38,388 bases of DNA from Gammaproteobacteria bacterium (GTDB taxonomy: Bacteria > Pseudomonadota > Gammaproteobacteria > Pseudomonadales > Halieaceae): the NCBI GenBank assembly GCA_030427335.1, contig JAUHWV010000003.1, forward strand, positions 1 through 38,388, read 5' to 3'. The translations under genes were made by a program, and so were the position numbers. Below the pieces are notes generated by a model. It was not told where the DNA came from and ran no database searches. It was given only the letters and a program-made list of their open reading frames with translations. Shown in pieces: positions 1-7,411 of this stretch (its first letter is position 1; each line of letters opens with the position of its first letter).

Positions 1-99
1 CAGCAGACAGCAGACAGCAGACAGCAGACAGCAGACAGCAGACAGCAGACAGCAGACAGCAGACAGCAGACAGCAGACAGCAGACAGCAGACAGCAGAC
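1..99. repeat. (CAGCAGA)n heptanucleotide tandem array
   Basis: The window opens inside a perfect 7-bp tandem repeat, about 14 copies of CAGCAGA with no visible interruption. The left end is cut by the window, so the true copy number is unknown. It stops 30 nt before the preferred TTG start of the DUF2288 gene, so it lies in that gene's leader or promoter. Because 7 is not a multiple of 3, every reading frame runs through the same stop-free cycle (Q-Q-T-A-D-S-R). Pure arrays of this length are prone to slipped-strand copy-number change. Confidence 0.97.
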
Positions 100-129
100 T
101 TGACCGAGCATTTACTTGGAGTTTCACTT

Positions 130-492
130 TTGAGCGACAGTCCGAACCAATTTGATGTGCCCGATATCGATCTCGAAACACTCGATTACAATGAACGGTA
201 TGCCTTGCTGAAGGCGGAGTTTTTGAAGCAGACCGCCAAAATGCCATGGGCCGATCTTCAAACCTACTATGCACGGGGCAATGTGATTGTCGTTGCGCCT
301 AAACTTGATCTGGTTGATGTGGCAGTTCAGTTGGGGTTAGACAACACGGCTCAGTTTGAGGCTTGGATTAAAGCCGGGGAAATTGCACCCGCTCAGGATT
401 CTGATGCGCAAGCTTGGCATGATGACGGCGCCACACTTTGGGTCACGGTTGCGGCACCTTGGGTATTGGTTCAACAGCGTGAAGAGGCTTAG
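130..492 (+). CDS. DUF2288 family protein
   Basis: This 120-residue protein has the hallmarks of the DUF2288 family: an N-terminal helix ending in a K-M-P-W-A-D-L-Q segment, a conserved VAPKLDLVDVAVQL stretch, and a C-terminal LWVTVAAPWVLVQ strand. The molecular function of the family is unknown to me; it is a small, probably cytoplasmic protein. I prefer the TTG at 130 because GGAG lies 8 nt upstream (118-121) and the product then begins MSDSPNQF. The alternative TTG at 100 abuts the heptanucleotide array and has no ribosome binding site. Translation from upstream of the window through the array is formally open but looks less likely. Confidence 0.8.
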   Translation: MSDSPNQFDVPDIDLETLDYNERYALLKAEFLKQTAKMPWADLQTYYARGNVIVVAPKLDLVDVAVQLGLDNTAQFEAWIKAGEIAPAQDSDAQAWHDDGATLWVTVAAPWVLVQQREEA

Positions 493-701
493 GGGCAATT
501 AAAATTCTGGCATACTGCGACTCGGTTGATCACTGAATCGAACGTGTTTCTTTTTTTCTGGCGCTAGATCAAATCGCTGGCAAAGGGGTCGGAGAGCACT
601 CCGGCCCGTGAATGCTGCCTGCCACCCGCCGATCGCTCAACGACGGATACCTCAACGAGCACCTCTAACTCATGGCATTGCACAATGTCAGCCGAGCGGA
701 G

Positions 702-794
702 ACAGCCTATTCTAAGCGGGCGCTCACACAACACGACGTTGTGTGCGCGAGCGTGCCATGGATGGCCTTGAAGCGTTCCGCGTGAATAGGCTGT
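702..794. repeat. 93-bp MITE/REP-like element with 11-bp terminal inverted repeats
   Basis: ACAGCCTATTC (702-712) and GAATAGGCTGT (784-794) are perfect reverse complements, and similarity continues inward imperfectly for about another 10 bp. Inside is a hairpin, CACACAAC (725-732) with GTTGTGTG (738-745) around a 5-nt loop. The element has no coding capacity. The structure resembles a small palindromic dispersed repeat. Whether it is mobile cannot be judged from one window. Confidence 0.7.
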
Positions 795-806
795 GCAACG
801 AGGCGA
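741..806. repeat. Direct repeat core, copy 1
   Basis: This 66-bp segment starts GTGTGCGCGAGCGTGCCATG and includes GTGAATAGGCTGTG near its end. It is repeated at 850-915 with only a few substitutions, offset by 109 bp. It overlaps the right part of the 93-bp inverted-repeat element. Confidence 0.85.
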
Positions 807-849
807 ATCGAGCGCGTCTGTAACAACTATAGTTGACACGTTGAACGTC

Positions 850-915
850 GTGTGCGCGAGCGTGCCATGAATGGCCTTGAAGCGTTCGTTGTGAATAGGC
901 TGTGTAGCGAGACGA
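850..915. repeat. Direct repeat core, copy 2
   Basis: This is a near-identical copy of 741-806. It keeps the GTGAATAGGCTGTG end but lacks the ACAGCCTATTC left arm, so it is a half-element. A third, shorter copy of the end appears at 1010-1035. Confidence 0.85.
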
Positions 916-1109
916 TTCCGTTTTTACGAACCAACGCAAAGCTTTTAATTACGCCTGTTGGGTCAGATGCTTCCAATCTGACCCGCGCCCTTAGTTCGAC
1001 GTCCGCATGGTGAATAGGCTGTGAGGCGAGGCGATTTAGCTACTTTCCGACTAAAGCGCCGATTTTAATTGCGCCACTGGGGTCAGACTCGGCCAATCTG
1101 ACCCGTGCC
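891..1109. repeat. Two tandem ~120-bp units with GGGTCAGA hairpins
   Basis: Two consecutive units (about 891-990 and 1010-1109) share the order GTGAATAGGCTGTG, a GCGAG-RCGATT block, TTTTAATTRCGCC and a hairpin. Hairpin 1 pairs GGGTCAGAT (960-968) with ATCTGACCC (976-984). Hairpin 2 pairs GGGTCAGA (1080-1087) with TCTGACCC (1097-1104). Hairpins of this kind are widespread REP-like elements in gammaproteobacterial genomes. No RAYT transposase gene is present here. Confidence 0.75.
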
Positions 1110-1172
1110 GTTGATCTGATCCGTGCAACTCCACACTTTGTGGTGTTGGGGTGCCTCAAGGCGTATGCAAGC

Positions 1173-2873
1173 TTAGTGGCGTATCGGGGCCGGGCGCCCC
1201 TCAAACACAGTGCCCCAAATTGGAATATCTCGAAACCCCTCTGCGCCCACTTCGTAAGGATCTTGTTCAAGAACGACGAAATCCGCCTTCTTGCCCGCGG
1301 TGATACTGCCGATCTCATGCTCCATGCCCACCGCCCAAGCGGCATCAATGGTTATGGCCCGCAAGGCTGCGTCTAAACTTACGCGTTCGTCTTGGCCTGT
1401 TCTGTTGCCGTTGATGGTTTCACGGTTGGCGGCGGTCCAAGCCAAGGTGAGGGGTTCGAGTGGCGCCATGGGTGAATCTGAATGGAACGTGAAGGGTACG
1501 CCGAGTCGTTCGAGTGACCCGAGTCGTACCATTTGCTCTGCGCGTGTGGGGCCGATTTGATCAGTAGAATAAATATCCGACAGTATGTAATGGTAGTACG
1601 GATTGGCCGATACAATGGCGCCAAGTTCCTTTATGCGTCGAGACTGTGTTTCGCGACTGTAGGCAAAATGCTCCAAAGCGAAACGGTGATCCCATCGAGG
1701 GTGCTCCGCAAGCAAGCGCTCCAGTAAATCCAAGGTTCGCTGGGTTGCTGCATCACCGTTGGAGTGGGCGTGGAGTTGGTAACCGGCTTTCCAGAAAGCG
1801 CGAGCGTATTCATACAGCGGGTCCTCGGGTACCAGCCAAACACCTTCATGACCGTCTAGATACCCCGGTGCCCCGAATTGAGCGAGAGCTGAAAAAATGG
1901 CGCCGTCGACCATGAGTTTGAAGTGATCGCGAACGGACACCTGACCGTCATATTGCTCTCGCCATTTTGCCGTTTGCTCGACCGCTGCGTCGGGGGGGAT
2001 TCCCATCTGTATAAACTTGCTGATAACCGGTGTTAGAACTAGTCGCATCGGTGCATGTGATGAGGTCACGACTTTGTCGAGCATGGCGAGCTCAGTGTGT
2101 GGGTTCCCTGAGATTCCGAGCCCCATATCCACAGCGGTTGTCACTCCGCCTCTGTGAACCATTTCTAGAAAGTTGGCAGTGCCTGCTAGGTAATTGTTAG
2201 GCTCGAATAGATAGCTGAGTTTGGGGATGATGGCAAATAATCCGTTTTCCCAAAAGTGTCCGGATGCCCAGTTCGCTTCACCGTGTGCCCTCTCTGCATC
2301 GGCCTGCGTTATTCCGAATGCCTCAAGCGCTTTGGTATTAAAAATGACCTCGTGGAAAGAGCGTTGCCAGATAAAAACAGCTTGACTGGGGAACCATGCA
2401 TCTAGGTCCTGGCGTCGAACTTTGCCGTGCCACAGTTCATGGTAACCCCAGGCTCCAAAAGGGGTGTCAGAGGTGTGTTGCGCCGCTAAGTTTTGGAGTT
2501 GAGTCTGATAGTCTGCTGGGGTCTTTGCTCCGGGAAACTCACCCGTTGGGAGGCTCCAGTCATCGGGAGCCAAGAAGGCGAGTTGTGTCAGAATTGCGGG
2601 CAGACTTGGATGTACATGAGGGTCGATAAACCCGGGCATGATAATTTTGTCCTGAAAACGTCTATCAACTTGGCCGCCGCGCGCATCAATCCAGACTTGC
2701 AGCGATTCCTCTGTGCCAACCCCAAGGATGATGCCGTCTGCAACCGCCACTGCGCTCGCGCGAGCTTGCGCGGGCTCCATTGTGATGACTGACTTTGCCG
2801 TAAATATCGTTACCGGCTCCGCTTGCGCGGCAAAAGACGCCGCTAGCATTAGAGAGATGAATAGGGTTCGCAT
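1173..2873 (-). CDS. Exported amidohydrolase, YtcJ-like
   Basis: A 566-residue metal-dependent hydrolase of the amidohydrolase superfamily (Amidohydro_3, YtcJ-like). Residues 1-18 form a signal peptide ending A-A-Q-A, so the enzyme is probably periplasmic. The first metal site is the HVH motif (86-88) in GFIDPHVHPS. Further expected elements are KLMVDGAIFS (a candidate bridging lysine region), HSNGD, ALEHF and a late HSDSPMAP with the metal-binding Asp. The substrate cannot be told; relatives act on amide or cyclic C-N bonds. The ATG is preceded by GGGA at suitable spacing. A heptanucleotide array lies about 50 nt upstream of the start. The next gene upstream on the same strand is another exported amidohydrolase of a different subfamily. 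Confidence 0.85.
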   Translation of the reverse strand: MRTLFISLMLAASFAAQAEPVTIFTAKSVITMEPAQARASAVAVADGIILGVGTEESLQVWIDARGGQVDRRFQDKIIMPGFIDPHVHPSLPAILTQLAFLAPDDWSLPTGEFPGAKTPADYQTQLQNLAAQHTSDTPFGAWGYHELWHGKVRRQDLDAWFPSQAVFIWQRSFHEVIFNTKALEAFGITQADAERAHGEANWASGHFWENGLFAIIPKLSYLFEPNNYLAGTANFLEMVHRGGVTTAVDMGLGISGNPHTELAMLDKVVTSSHAPMRLVLTPVISKFIQMGIPPDAAVEQTAKWREQYDGQVSVRDHFKLMVDGAIFSALAQFGAPGYLDGHEGVWLVPEDPLYEYARAFWKAGYQLHAHSNGDAATQRTLDLLERLLAEHPRWDHRFALEHFAYSRETQSRRIKELGAIVSANPYYHYILSDIYSTDQIGPTRAEQMVRLGSLERLGVPFTFHSDSPMAPLEPLTLAWTAANRETINGNRTGQDERVSLDAALRAITIDAAWAVGMEHEIGSITAGKKADFVVLEQDPYEVGAEGFRDIPIWGTVFEGRPAPIRH

Positions 2874-2921
2874 ATGATGTTCCCAGCCTGTGGCGAGGTC
2901 TTTTTCAAGTTTATGAAGTAA

Positions 2922-2960
2922 TGTTTGTCGTTTGTCGTTTGTCGTTTGTCGTTTGTCGTT
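2922..2960. repeat. (TTTGTCG)n heptanucleotide tandem array
   Basis: Five full copies of TTTGTCG (2924-2958) plus partial flanks lie in the 146-bp gap between the two amidohydrolase genes. The array begins about 50 nt upstream of the 2873 start codon, so it is in the leader or promoter of that gene. The unit is also 7 bp long but is unrelated in sequence to the array at 1-99. Confidence 0.95.
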
Positions 2961-3019
2961 GTTCTCTTGGCCCCTACTTTATGAGAGTGCGGGATACTTG
3001 ATGCAGCAAATGATCGCTC

Positions 3020-4486
3020 CTAACGCGTCGTTAAACGTCGCCCGGCTCCGGCATTAGTCAGTTTGCCTTGCTCAACGGTCACCTCGCCATTCACGACAAC
3101 CCATTCAATTCCTGAGGAGGGTTCATACGGCGTACCGTAGTCGGCGACGGCGTCGATCGTATTGGCATCAAAGATGACAAGATCGGCGTCCATTCCGGTT
3201 TGAATGCGGCCCTTGTAGCGAAAATCGGGAGCAAAGGCTTCTAGCCACTGCGCCTGCTTCAGGCTCATCTTCGCCAAAGCATCAGAGAGTGTGAGTACCT
3301 GCTTATCCCTCACATAGTCACCCAATACCAGAGAAAAGGTGCCAGAGATATTGGGGTTACTGAATTGAGCGCGGCTGAATGCGGGTAAGGCGTCCGTCGA
3401 TATCATCATGTCGGGCCATTGAAGTGCGGTGACAAGCCACTCCTCTTTTACATAGTGATGGTTCACCGCTCCGCTTGGGCGGTTTTTGGCGAAGTAGTCC
3501 CAGCGCTCTTTGGTTAACCATTCGCCCGTCTCAACCCACTGTACATCTTCATAACTGATATTAAAGATGGCTTGCCAATCCCGTTTGCGAAACACATCGG
3601 CCGATATCGAGGTTCCACCCGCGAGATAGCTGAGTGTCTCGGTCGCTACCGGTATTCCCTTGGCGCGGGTCGCATCAATTCGCTTTAGCCAGTCGCCTAC
3701 GCCCTGCATTGCGTTATGCGTAATGTGGCAAATGAATACGCCGGTTTTGTACTGTTCAGCTAGAGCGAGGATCTCCTCGAGCCCTGCTGGGTCGCCGGGC
3801 ATGCCTCGCCGCACATGCGTGAACACAGGAACTTGGTGTTCGCTTGCCACCTCGAAAATCATTTCGAGCTCGGTTTCGCTAACGGCGTCGGTCATGTAGT
3901 CCAGCAGTAAGCCGATTCCGAGTCCGCCTTGGGCAAGACCTTCGGCGAGGTGGTTGCGCATTTCCTCAATTTGCTCGGCTGTCGCGACTTGTTGCCACGC
4001 TGGGCCTTTCATTGTCGCCAGTTTATCTTTGTAAAAAAAGTAGGGTTGATCACGCCCCTCGATCACCTTCATTCTGATGGCGTAGTACCCTACAGATGCG
4101 CCGAAGTTGAGTCTGGGGTGGTCTTGAATCGCATCACCGTATAGGTAGTTAGGGTAGGCTCCGGCTTCCGTATCGAGCTGTGTGGTGACGCCGTCTAAGG
4201 CATTCAGATCTTGACCGAAAGGTGTTGGCGTGTGGCTGTGTATGTCAATAAAGCCAGGCGCGACCACAAGATTAGACGCATCGATTGACTGCCTACCCGT
4301 TAAAGCATCCGTACTTATTGCAGCAATTCGACCAGCGCGTATCCCTATATGGCGTGTTGCATCCAGCCCGGACTCCGGGTCGATGACGCGACCGTTAAGG
4401 ATAACCAAGTCGAATTCCGAGGTCGACGCAGCCAAAGAGGCTAGGCACAAACTTGCGGCGCCGATGATTTTTATAATGGAAGGCAT
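3020..4486 (-). CDS. Exported D-aminoacylase-like amidohydrolase
   Basis: A 488-residue amidohydrolase superfamily enzyme resembling N-acyl-D-amino-acid deacylases. It begins with a signal peptide (MPSIIKIIGAASLCLASLAA), so it is probably periplasmic. It has the composite beta domain (LVILNGRVIDPESG), the HSH metal motif (83-85) in GFIDIHSHTP, FTHVRRGMPG, FICHITHNA, a late STDALPAF Asp motif and a C-terminal GMDADLVIFD strand returning to the beta domain. I set the start at 4486 because it gives a clean signal peptide and has AGGA upstream; an in-frame ATG at 4552 would add 22 unlikely residues. The neighbouring exported amidohydrolase and M48 protease suggest turnover of peptides or modified amino acids in the periplasm, but this is inference. 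Confidence 0.83.
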   Translation of the reverse strand: MPSIIKIIGAASLCLASLAASTSEFDLVILNGRVIDPESGLDATRHIGIRAGRIAAISTDALTGRQSIDASNLVVAPGFIDIHSHTPTPFGQDLNALDGVTTQLDTEAGAYPNYLYGDAIQDHPRLNFGASVGYYAIRMKVIEGRDQPYFFYKDKLATMKGPAWQQVATAEQIEEMRNHLAEGLAQGGLGIGLLLDYMTDAVSETELEMIFEVASEHQVPVFTHVRRGMPGDPAGLEEILALAEQYKTGVFICHITHNAMQGVGDWLKRIDATRAKGIPVATETLSYLAGGTSISADVFRKRDWQAIFNISYEDVQWVETGEWLTKERWDYFAKNRPSGAVNHHYVKEEWLVTALQWPDMMISTDALPAFSRAQFSNPNISGTFSLVLGDYVRDKQVLTLSDALAKMSLKQAQWLEAFAPDFRYKGRIQTGMDADLVIFDANTIDAVADYGTPYEPSSGIEWVVVNGEVTVEQGKLTNAGAGRRLTTR

Positions 4487-4603
4487 GGTGCGTCCTACGG
4501 AAACTTCAGTTCGATTATGAAAGCACAGTTTGATGGTCGACTCAAGTCTCAAGTCTCAGTTTGATCCTGGTGAGGCAGGAAGACATGGAGCCAAAAGACC
4601 GAT

Positions 4604-6043
4604 CTACTCTCTGATAATTTTAATCCAGTCGCCAACTCGGGGTTCTCCTTCCGGATAGAGACCATTGATGAGTCGGAGTTGGTCTTCGGCATTGGGCAGA
4701 GAACTGTTCGCTGCGAGGCTAGCGAGAGTCGCACCGCGTGGGAACTGTATGAACTCAACGAAGTAGCCATCGCCCACCGCTTTTTCTGTGGGGTGAATGG
4801 GGCGGAAGCTTTCAATCATAGGCAGTATGAGGCTATCACCACTGCTGAAATCGCTGGCGGTTCCCTCAAATCGGTACGCAAGCCCCTTAAAATAAATTAC
4901 GGCGAGTCGTTTGCTTGTCCCATTGGCGCTCGCGACCGCGGTGTAGCCCGTGAGACCTGCGTTATCGAGGGTTTTGCCTTCATTGAGCGAGCCGCTCGCT
5001 TGAGATTCCAAAAATGCTTGTGGTGTTTGCTCTTTCGGCTCGCGGCTGAGTGTGAGACTAAGCGACATCATTTTCCCGGGATCTTCGGCAATGATCTGGT
5101 CAGCGCGTGTTGCCACCGTCCAGTTTTCAGGGTGGGCAAATGTGAATCCCAGTTTGTTGTGATAGAAACGATTGTCTTCTCGTTTGCTCTGAATACTGTC
5201 GCCCCACACTAATCCATCTAGATGGGTTCTCAGTGGTTCAGACGGAACCAGGTTCTCAACCTCGGCCTCTTCAAGTTGGCTCGCTGTGCGAATGACTTCT
5301 TGCAGGCGCTTATCGTTTCGAGGGTGGGTAGAATAGAGGCCGTGGTAGGTGCCCGCACTTCGGCCCGATGCCGTGGCTTTGGCTCTCTGATAGGTTTCTT
5401 GGTCTTTGAGCACCCCAATAACAGCGAGTAGGGCATCGGTGTCGTAACCCGCTTTGTGCATGTAGCGCGCTCCGAGGCTATCGGCTTCGAGCTCCATTTC
5501 GCGGCCGTAGCCGCTAATCAGTTGGGCGCCGTACATATCCGTCGCCTCGGCCAAATTGCCGCTTCCGGTTAAGATATAGGCCGTGACCGATAGCACCTTG
5601 CTCGTTGTTTTAGCGGTTTTTTGGCGCGCCGAGTGACGTGCTGTTACGTGTCCAATTTCGTGGGCGAGTACACCCGCCAATTCGTCTTCGGTATCGAGGT
5701 AGGCGAGTAGACCACGATTGACATAAACGAAGCCCCCGGGGGTCGCATAGGCGTTGATCGCTGGATTATCAATGACGGTAAAGGTGAACTCCGCATCAGG
5801 CATATCGCTTACTGACACCAGCTTTTGGCCTACATGTGATACATAGGCCTGTACTTCGGCGTCATCGTAGAATCCGCCTTGTTGCTTGAGCTCATCGTAC
5901 ATTTTTTGGCCAATTTCGCGTTCACCGCTGCTCGTGCTGAGTACGATATTCGCGCCACCTGTAGCGGGGTTCACCGAACAGCCCGATATTGAAATTCCCA
6001 AAAAGCCTATTAGGGCTATGCTCTTAAAGATACAGGGCTTCAT
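4604..6043 (-). CDS. M48-family zinc metalloprotease lipoprotein
   Basis: A 479-residue zinc protease of peptidase family M48. Residues 1-22 form a lipoprotein signal with lipobox ISGC and lipid-accepting Cys22; Ser at +2 predicts the outer membrane by the E. coli rule. The active-site HEIGH (128-132) follows ELAGVLA, and the third ligand is in the ELEAD motif (184-188). The C-terminal third carries a beta-rich domain, then a LysM-like tail (LASLAANSSLPNAEDQLRL then GDWIKII). Family members act in outer-membrane protein quality control. The start lies only 12 nt after the stop of the preceding lipoprotein gene, so it is probably the last gene of the 13-gene operon. It could also have an independent housekeeping role. 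Confidence 0.88.
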   Translation of the reverse strand: MKPCIFKSIALIGFLGISISGCSVNPATGGANIVLSTSSGEREIGQKMYDELKQQGGFYDDAEVQAYVSHVGQKLVSVSDMPDAEFTFTVIDNPAINAYATPGGFVYVNRGLLAYLDTEDELAGVLAHEIGHVTARHSARQKTAKTTSKVLSVTAYILTGSGNLAEATDMYGAQLISGYGREMELEADSLGARYMHKAGYDTDALLAVIGVLKDQETYQRAKATASGRSAGTYHGLYSTHPRNDKRLQEVIRTASQLEEAEVENLVPSEPLRTHLDGLVWGDSIQSKREDNRFYHNKLGFTFAHPENWTVATRADQIIAEDPGKMMSLSLTLSREPKEQTPQAFLESQASGSLNEGKTLDNAGLTGYTAVASANGTSKRLAVIYFKGLAYRFEGTASDFSSGDSLILPMIESFRPIHPTEKAVGDGYFVEFIQFPRGATLASLAANSSLPNAEDQLRLINGLYPEGEPRVGDWIKIIRE

Positions 6044-6055
6044 ACCGCTTACCGT

Positions 6056-6730
6056 TTAATAGCTTGCTGAGAGAAATTGCAGCAGCTGTTCGCCAATACC
6101 TTCACAGGCGGTGCCCTGAACAGGCGCAATGATGGGGATGGGAATAACCACTGCTGGCATGTAAGACTGGCCGCTCGTGCTGGTATTGATTCGGCCAACC
6201 TCGGCAAGATTACTGAAATCCCAGATAACCGCCTCGTAGTTTGAGGCATCGCTCCACGTGCCGAACCCGAAGCATCCGGCACCGGTGGGGCCCACGCCAC
6301 AAGTCATCGAACCAGCGGCGTCGACTCGTTCGGTGTTACCGTCAATCCAGATCATATATTGTGCGTCGAGCTCTTTTAGTTTGTTCGCTACGGCGGGTTG
6401 GCCCAGTAATTCTTTGATCGCGCTGGGGTGCATCGGCGCCGTTCGTGGCTCGAACCAGGGGTACAGTTCGTCAAGAAAGGCCTCTTCTTGAATGATGCCG
6501 ATCGTTTCGTCTCGCCGTTGTATGTGTTGGCGAACACACTGTACAAAGTCTTTCTCGGTGTCATAGTCGCTGGCATGACGGCGCCCCAATAGCACGACAG
6601 AGGATGCTCCGACGCCCGCTTCGGGCCTGTTGTAGGTCATCTCATCAATTTTTGCGGTAACGCAGCCCTGCAGCAAAATTGCACCCGCCACATTCATTGC
6701 GACTCGAGTTAGGTTCACTATGATCTTCAT
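6056..6730 (-). CDS. Predicted outer-membrane lipoprotein, unknown function
   Basis: A 224-residue protein with a signal sequence and lipobox LLQGC; Cys23 would be lipidated and Val at +2 predicts the outer membrane. I do not recognise the family. The middle is mixed alpha/beta, then a Gly/Cys-rich patch (SMTCGVGPTGAGCFGFG), a WDFSNLAEVG strand that suggests string reporting or lipocalin-like folding, and a hydrophobic VVIPIPIIAP stretch. The ATG at 6730 overlaps the preceding stop codon as ATGA and has GGGAGG upstream, so translation is probably coupled. The longer reading from 6784 would bury the lipoprotein signal. Confidence 0.8.
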   Translation of the reverse strand: MKIIVNLTRVAMNVAGAILLQGCVTAKIDEMTYNRPEAGVGASSVVLLGRRHASDYDTEKDFVQCVRQHIQRRDETIGIIQEEAFLDELYPWFEPRTAPMHPSAIKELLGQPAVANKLKELDAQYMIWIDGNTERVDAAGSMTCGVGPTGAGCFGFGTWSDASNYEAVIWDFSNLAEVGRINTSTSGQSYMPAVVIPIPIIAPVQGTACEGIGEQLLQFLSASY

Positions 6731-7407
6731 GGCGTGCCTCCCGACGAGACTGGTTCTGCGCTGATCCTGTTTTCTTGCAACCAAGTTCTAACAGCCGGCA
6801 CTCTTGGGAAGTTAACGGCGAAGTTCGCTCCCGCGTCTCGAAGTGCCACAACCGCTGCCGCCTCGACCGCCTCTTGCGCGCCGAGCATAAAGGCCTCGGG
6901 CGTTTTCCCATAAGCTGTCATGGACCATTCACTGATAGGGCTCATGTCTGGGTTGTTCAAGATGACGTCGTATTTGAGCCAGATTTCATACACTTTGCTG
7001 TTGGTTTGTGCAGGTATGGCGTATTGCAGATCGGCGATGGTCGGTATCAGAATGGCGTCGACCTGCGGTTGGCTGGGGGTCGACTCAGCTGGCTCCTGAA
7101 CGTCATCACCGGTTTCGGGAAGAGCATCAAGATACACGACCTGTTCAAACAGATGTGTCAAGATGCTCTGCCACAGCGTTACTTGCGCGGCACCTGTTTC
7201 CACGACCCACGAGCGTTCGGTTTTTTCTTCTGGGTCATCGACGAAGGTGTGTGTTTTAAATTCTTCGCTAAAGAAAACGCCGACTTTAGCGGGTAGGGGG
7301 TCGAGAACGGGCGTTGGGAACTGACTTTGGACGACGACTTGGTTGGCACCGCAGCCGGACATAAGCAGAGCGAGGCACAGTAATAATACGCCCCGCAGTT
7401 GCGCCAT
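6727..7407 (-). CDS. Predicted outer-membrane lipoprotein, unknown function
   Basis: A 226-residue protein starting MAQLRGVLLLCLALLMSGC, a classic lipoprotein signal with Cys19 and Gly at +2. The mature part starts with a VGVFF strand, continues with an acidic, Pro-rich linker (ETGDDVQEPAESTPSQPQ), then AILIPTIADLQYAIP and a YEIWLKYDVIL strand. The pattern resembles YajG/LpoB-type small lipoproteins, though I cannot assign a family. The start is 4 nt after the upstream VWA gene and its stop overlaps the next start (ATGA), so it is embedded in the operon. An in-frame ATG at 7569 would overlap the upstream gene by more than 150 nt and is rejected. Confidence 0.8.
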   Translation of the reverse strand: MAQLRGVLLLCLALLMSGCGANQVVVQSQFPTPVLDPLPAKVGVFFSEEFKTHTFVDDPEEKTERSWVVETGAAQVTLWQSILTHLFEQVVYLDALPETGDDVQEPAESTPSQPQVDAILIPTIADLQYAIPAQTNSKVYEIWLKYDVILNNPDMSPISEWSMTAYGKTPEAFMLGAQEAVEAAAVVALRDAGANFAVNFPRVPAVRTWLQENRISAEPVSSGGTP

Positions 7408-7411
7408 CTGG

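Larger units (their letters stand above)
493..1172. other. gene-free region filled with repeat units
   Basis: This 680-bp gap lies between the DUF2288 gene and the convergent amidohydrolase gene. I see no credible gene. Minus-strand open frames at 564-839 and 724-939 only reflect the GC-rich repeats: the two frames carry the same motif because they cover two copies of one unit. The sequence is dominated by a 93-bp inverted-repeat element, a second copy of its core, a third partial copy and two GGGTCAGA hairpins, listed separately. Confidence 0.75.

Noticed and set aside
1-99. The heptanucleotide array as a CRISPR or as coding sequence
   Set aside because: There are no spacers, and the better gene start with GGAG lies downstream at 130.
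564-939. Minus-strand open frames as possible genes
   Set aside because: They cover two copies of one repeat unit, have odd composition and no ribosome binding site, and share sequence only because the DNA is repeated.
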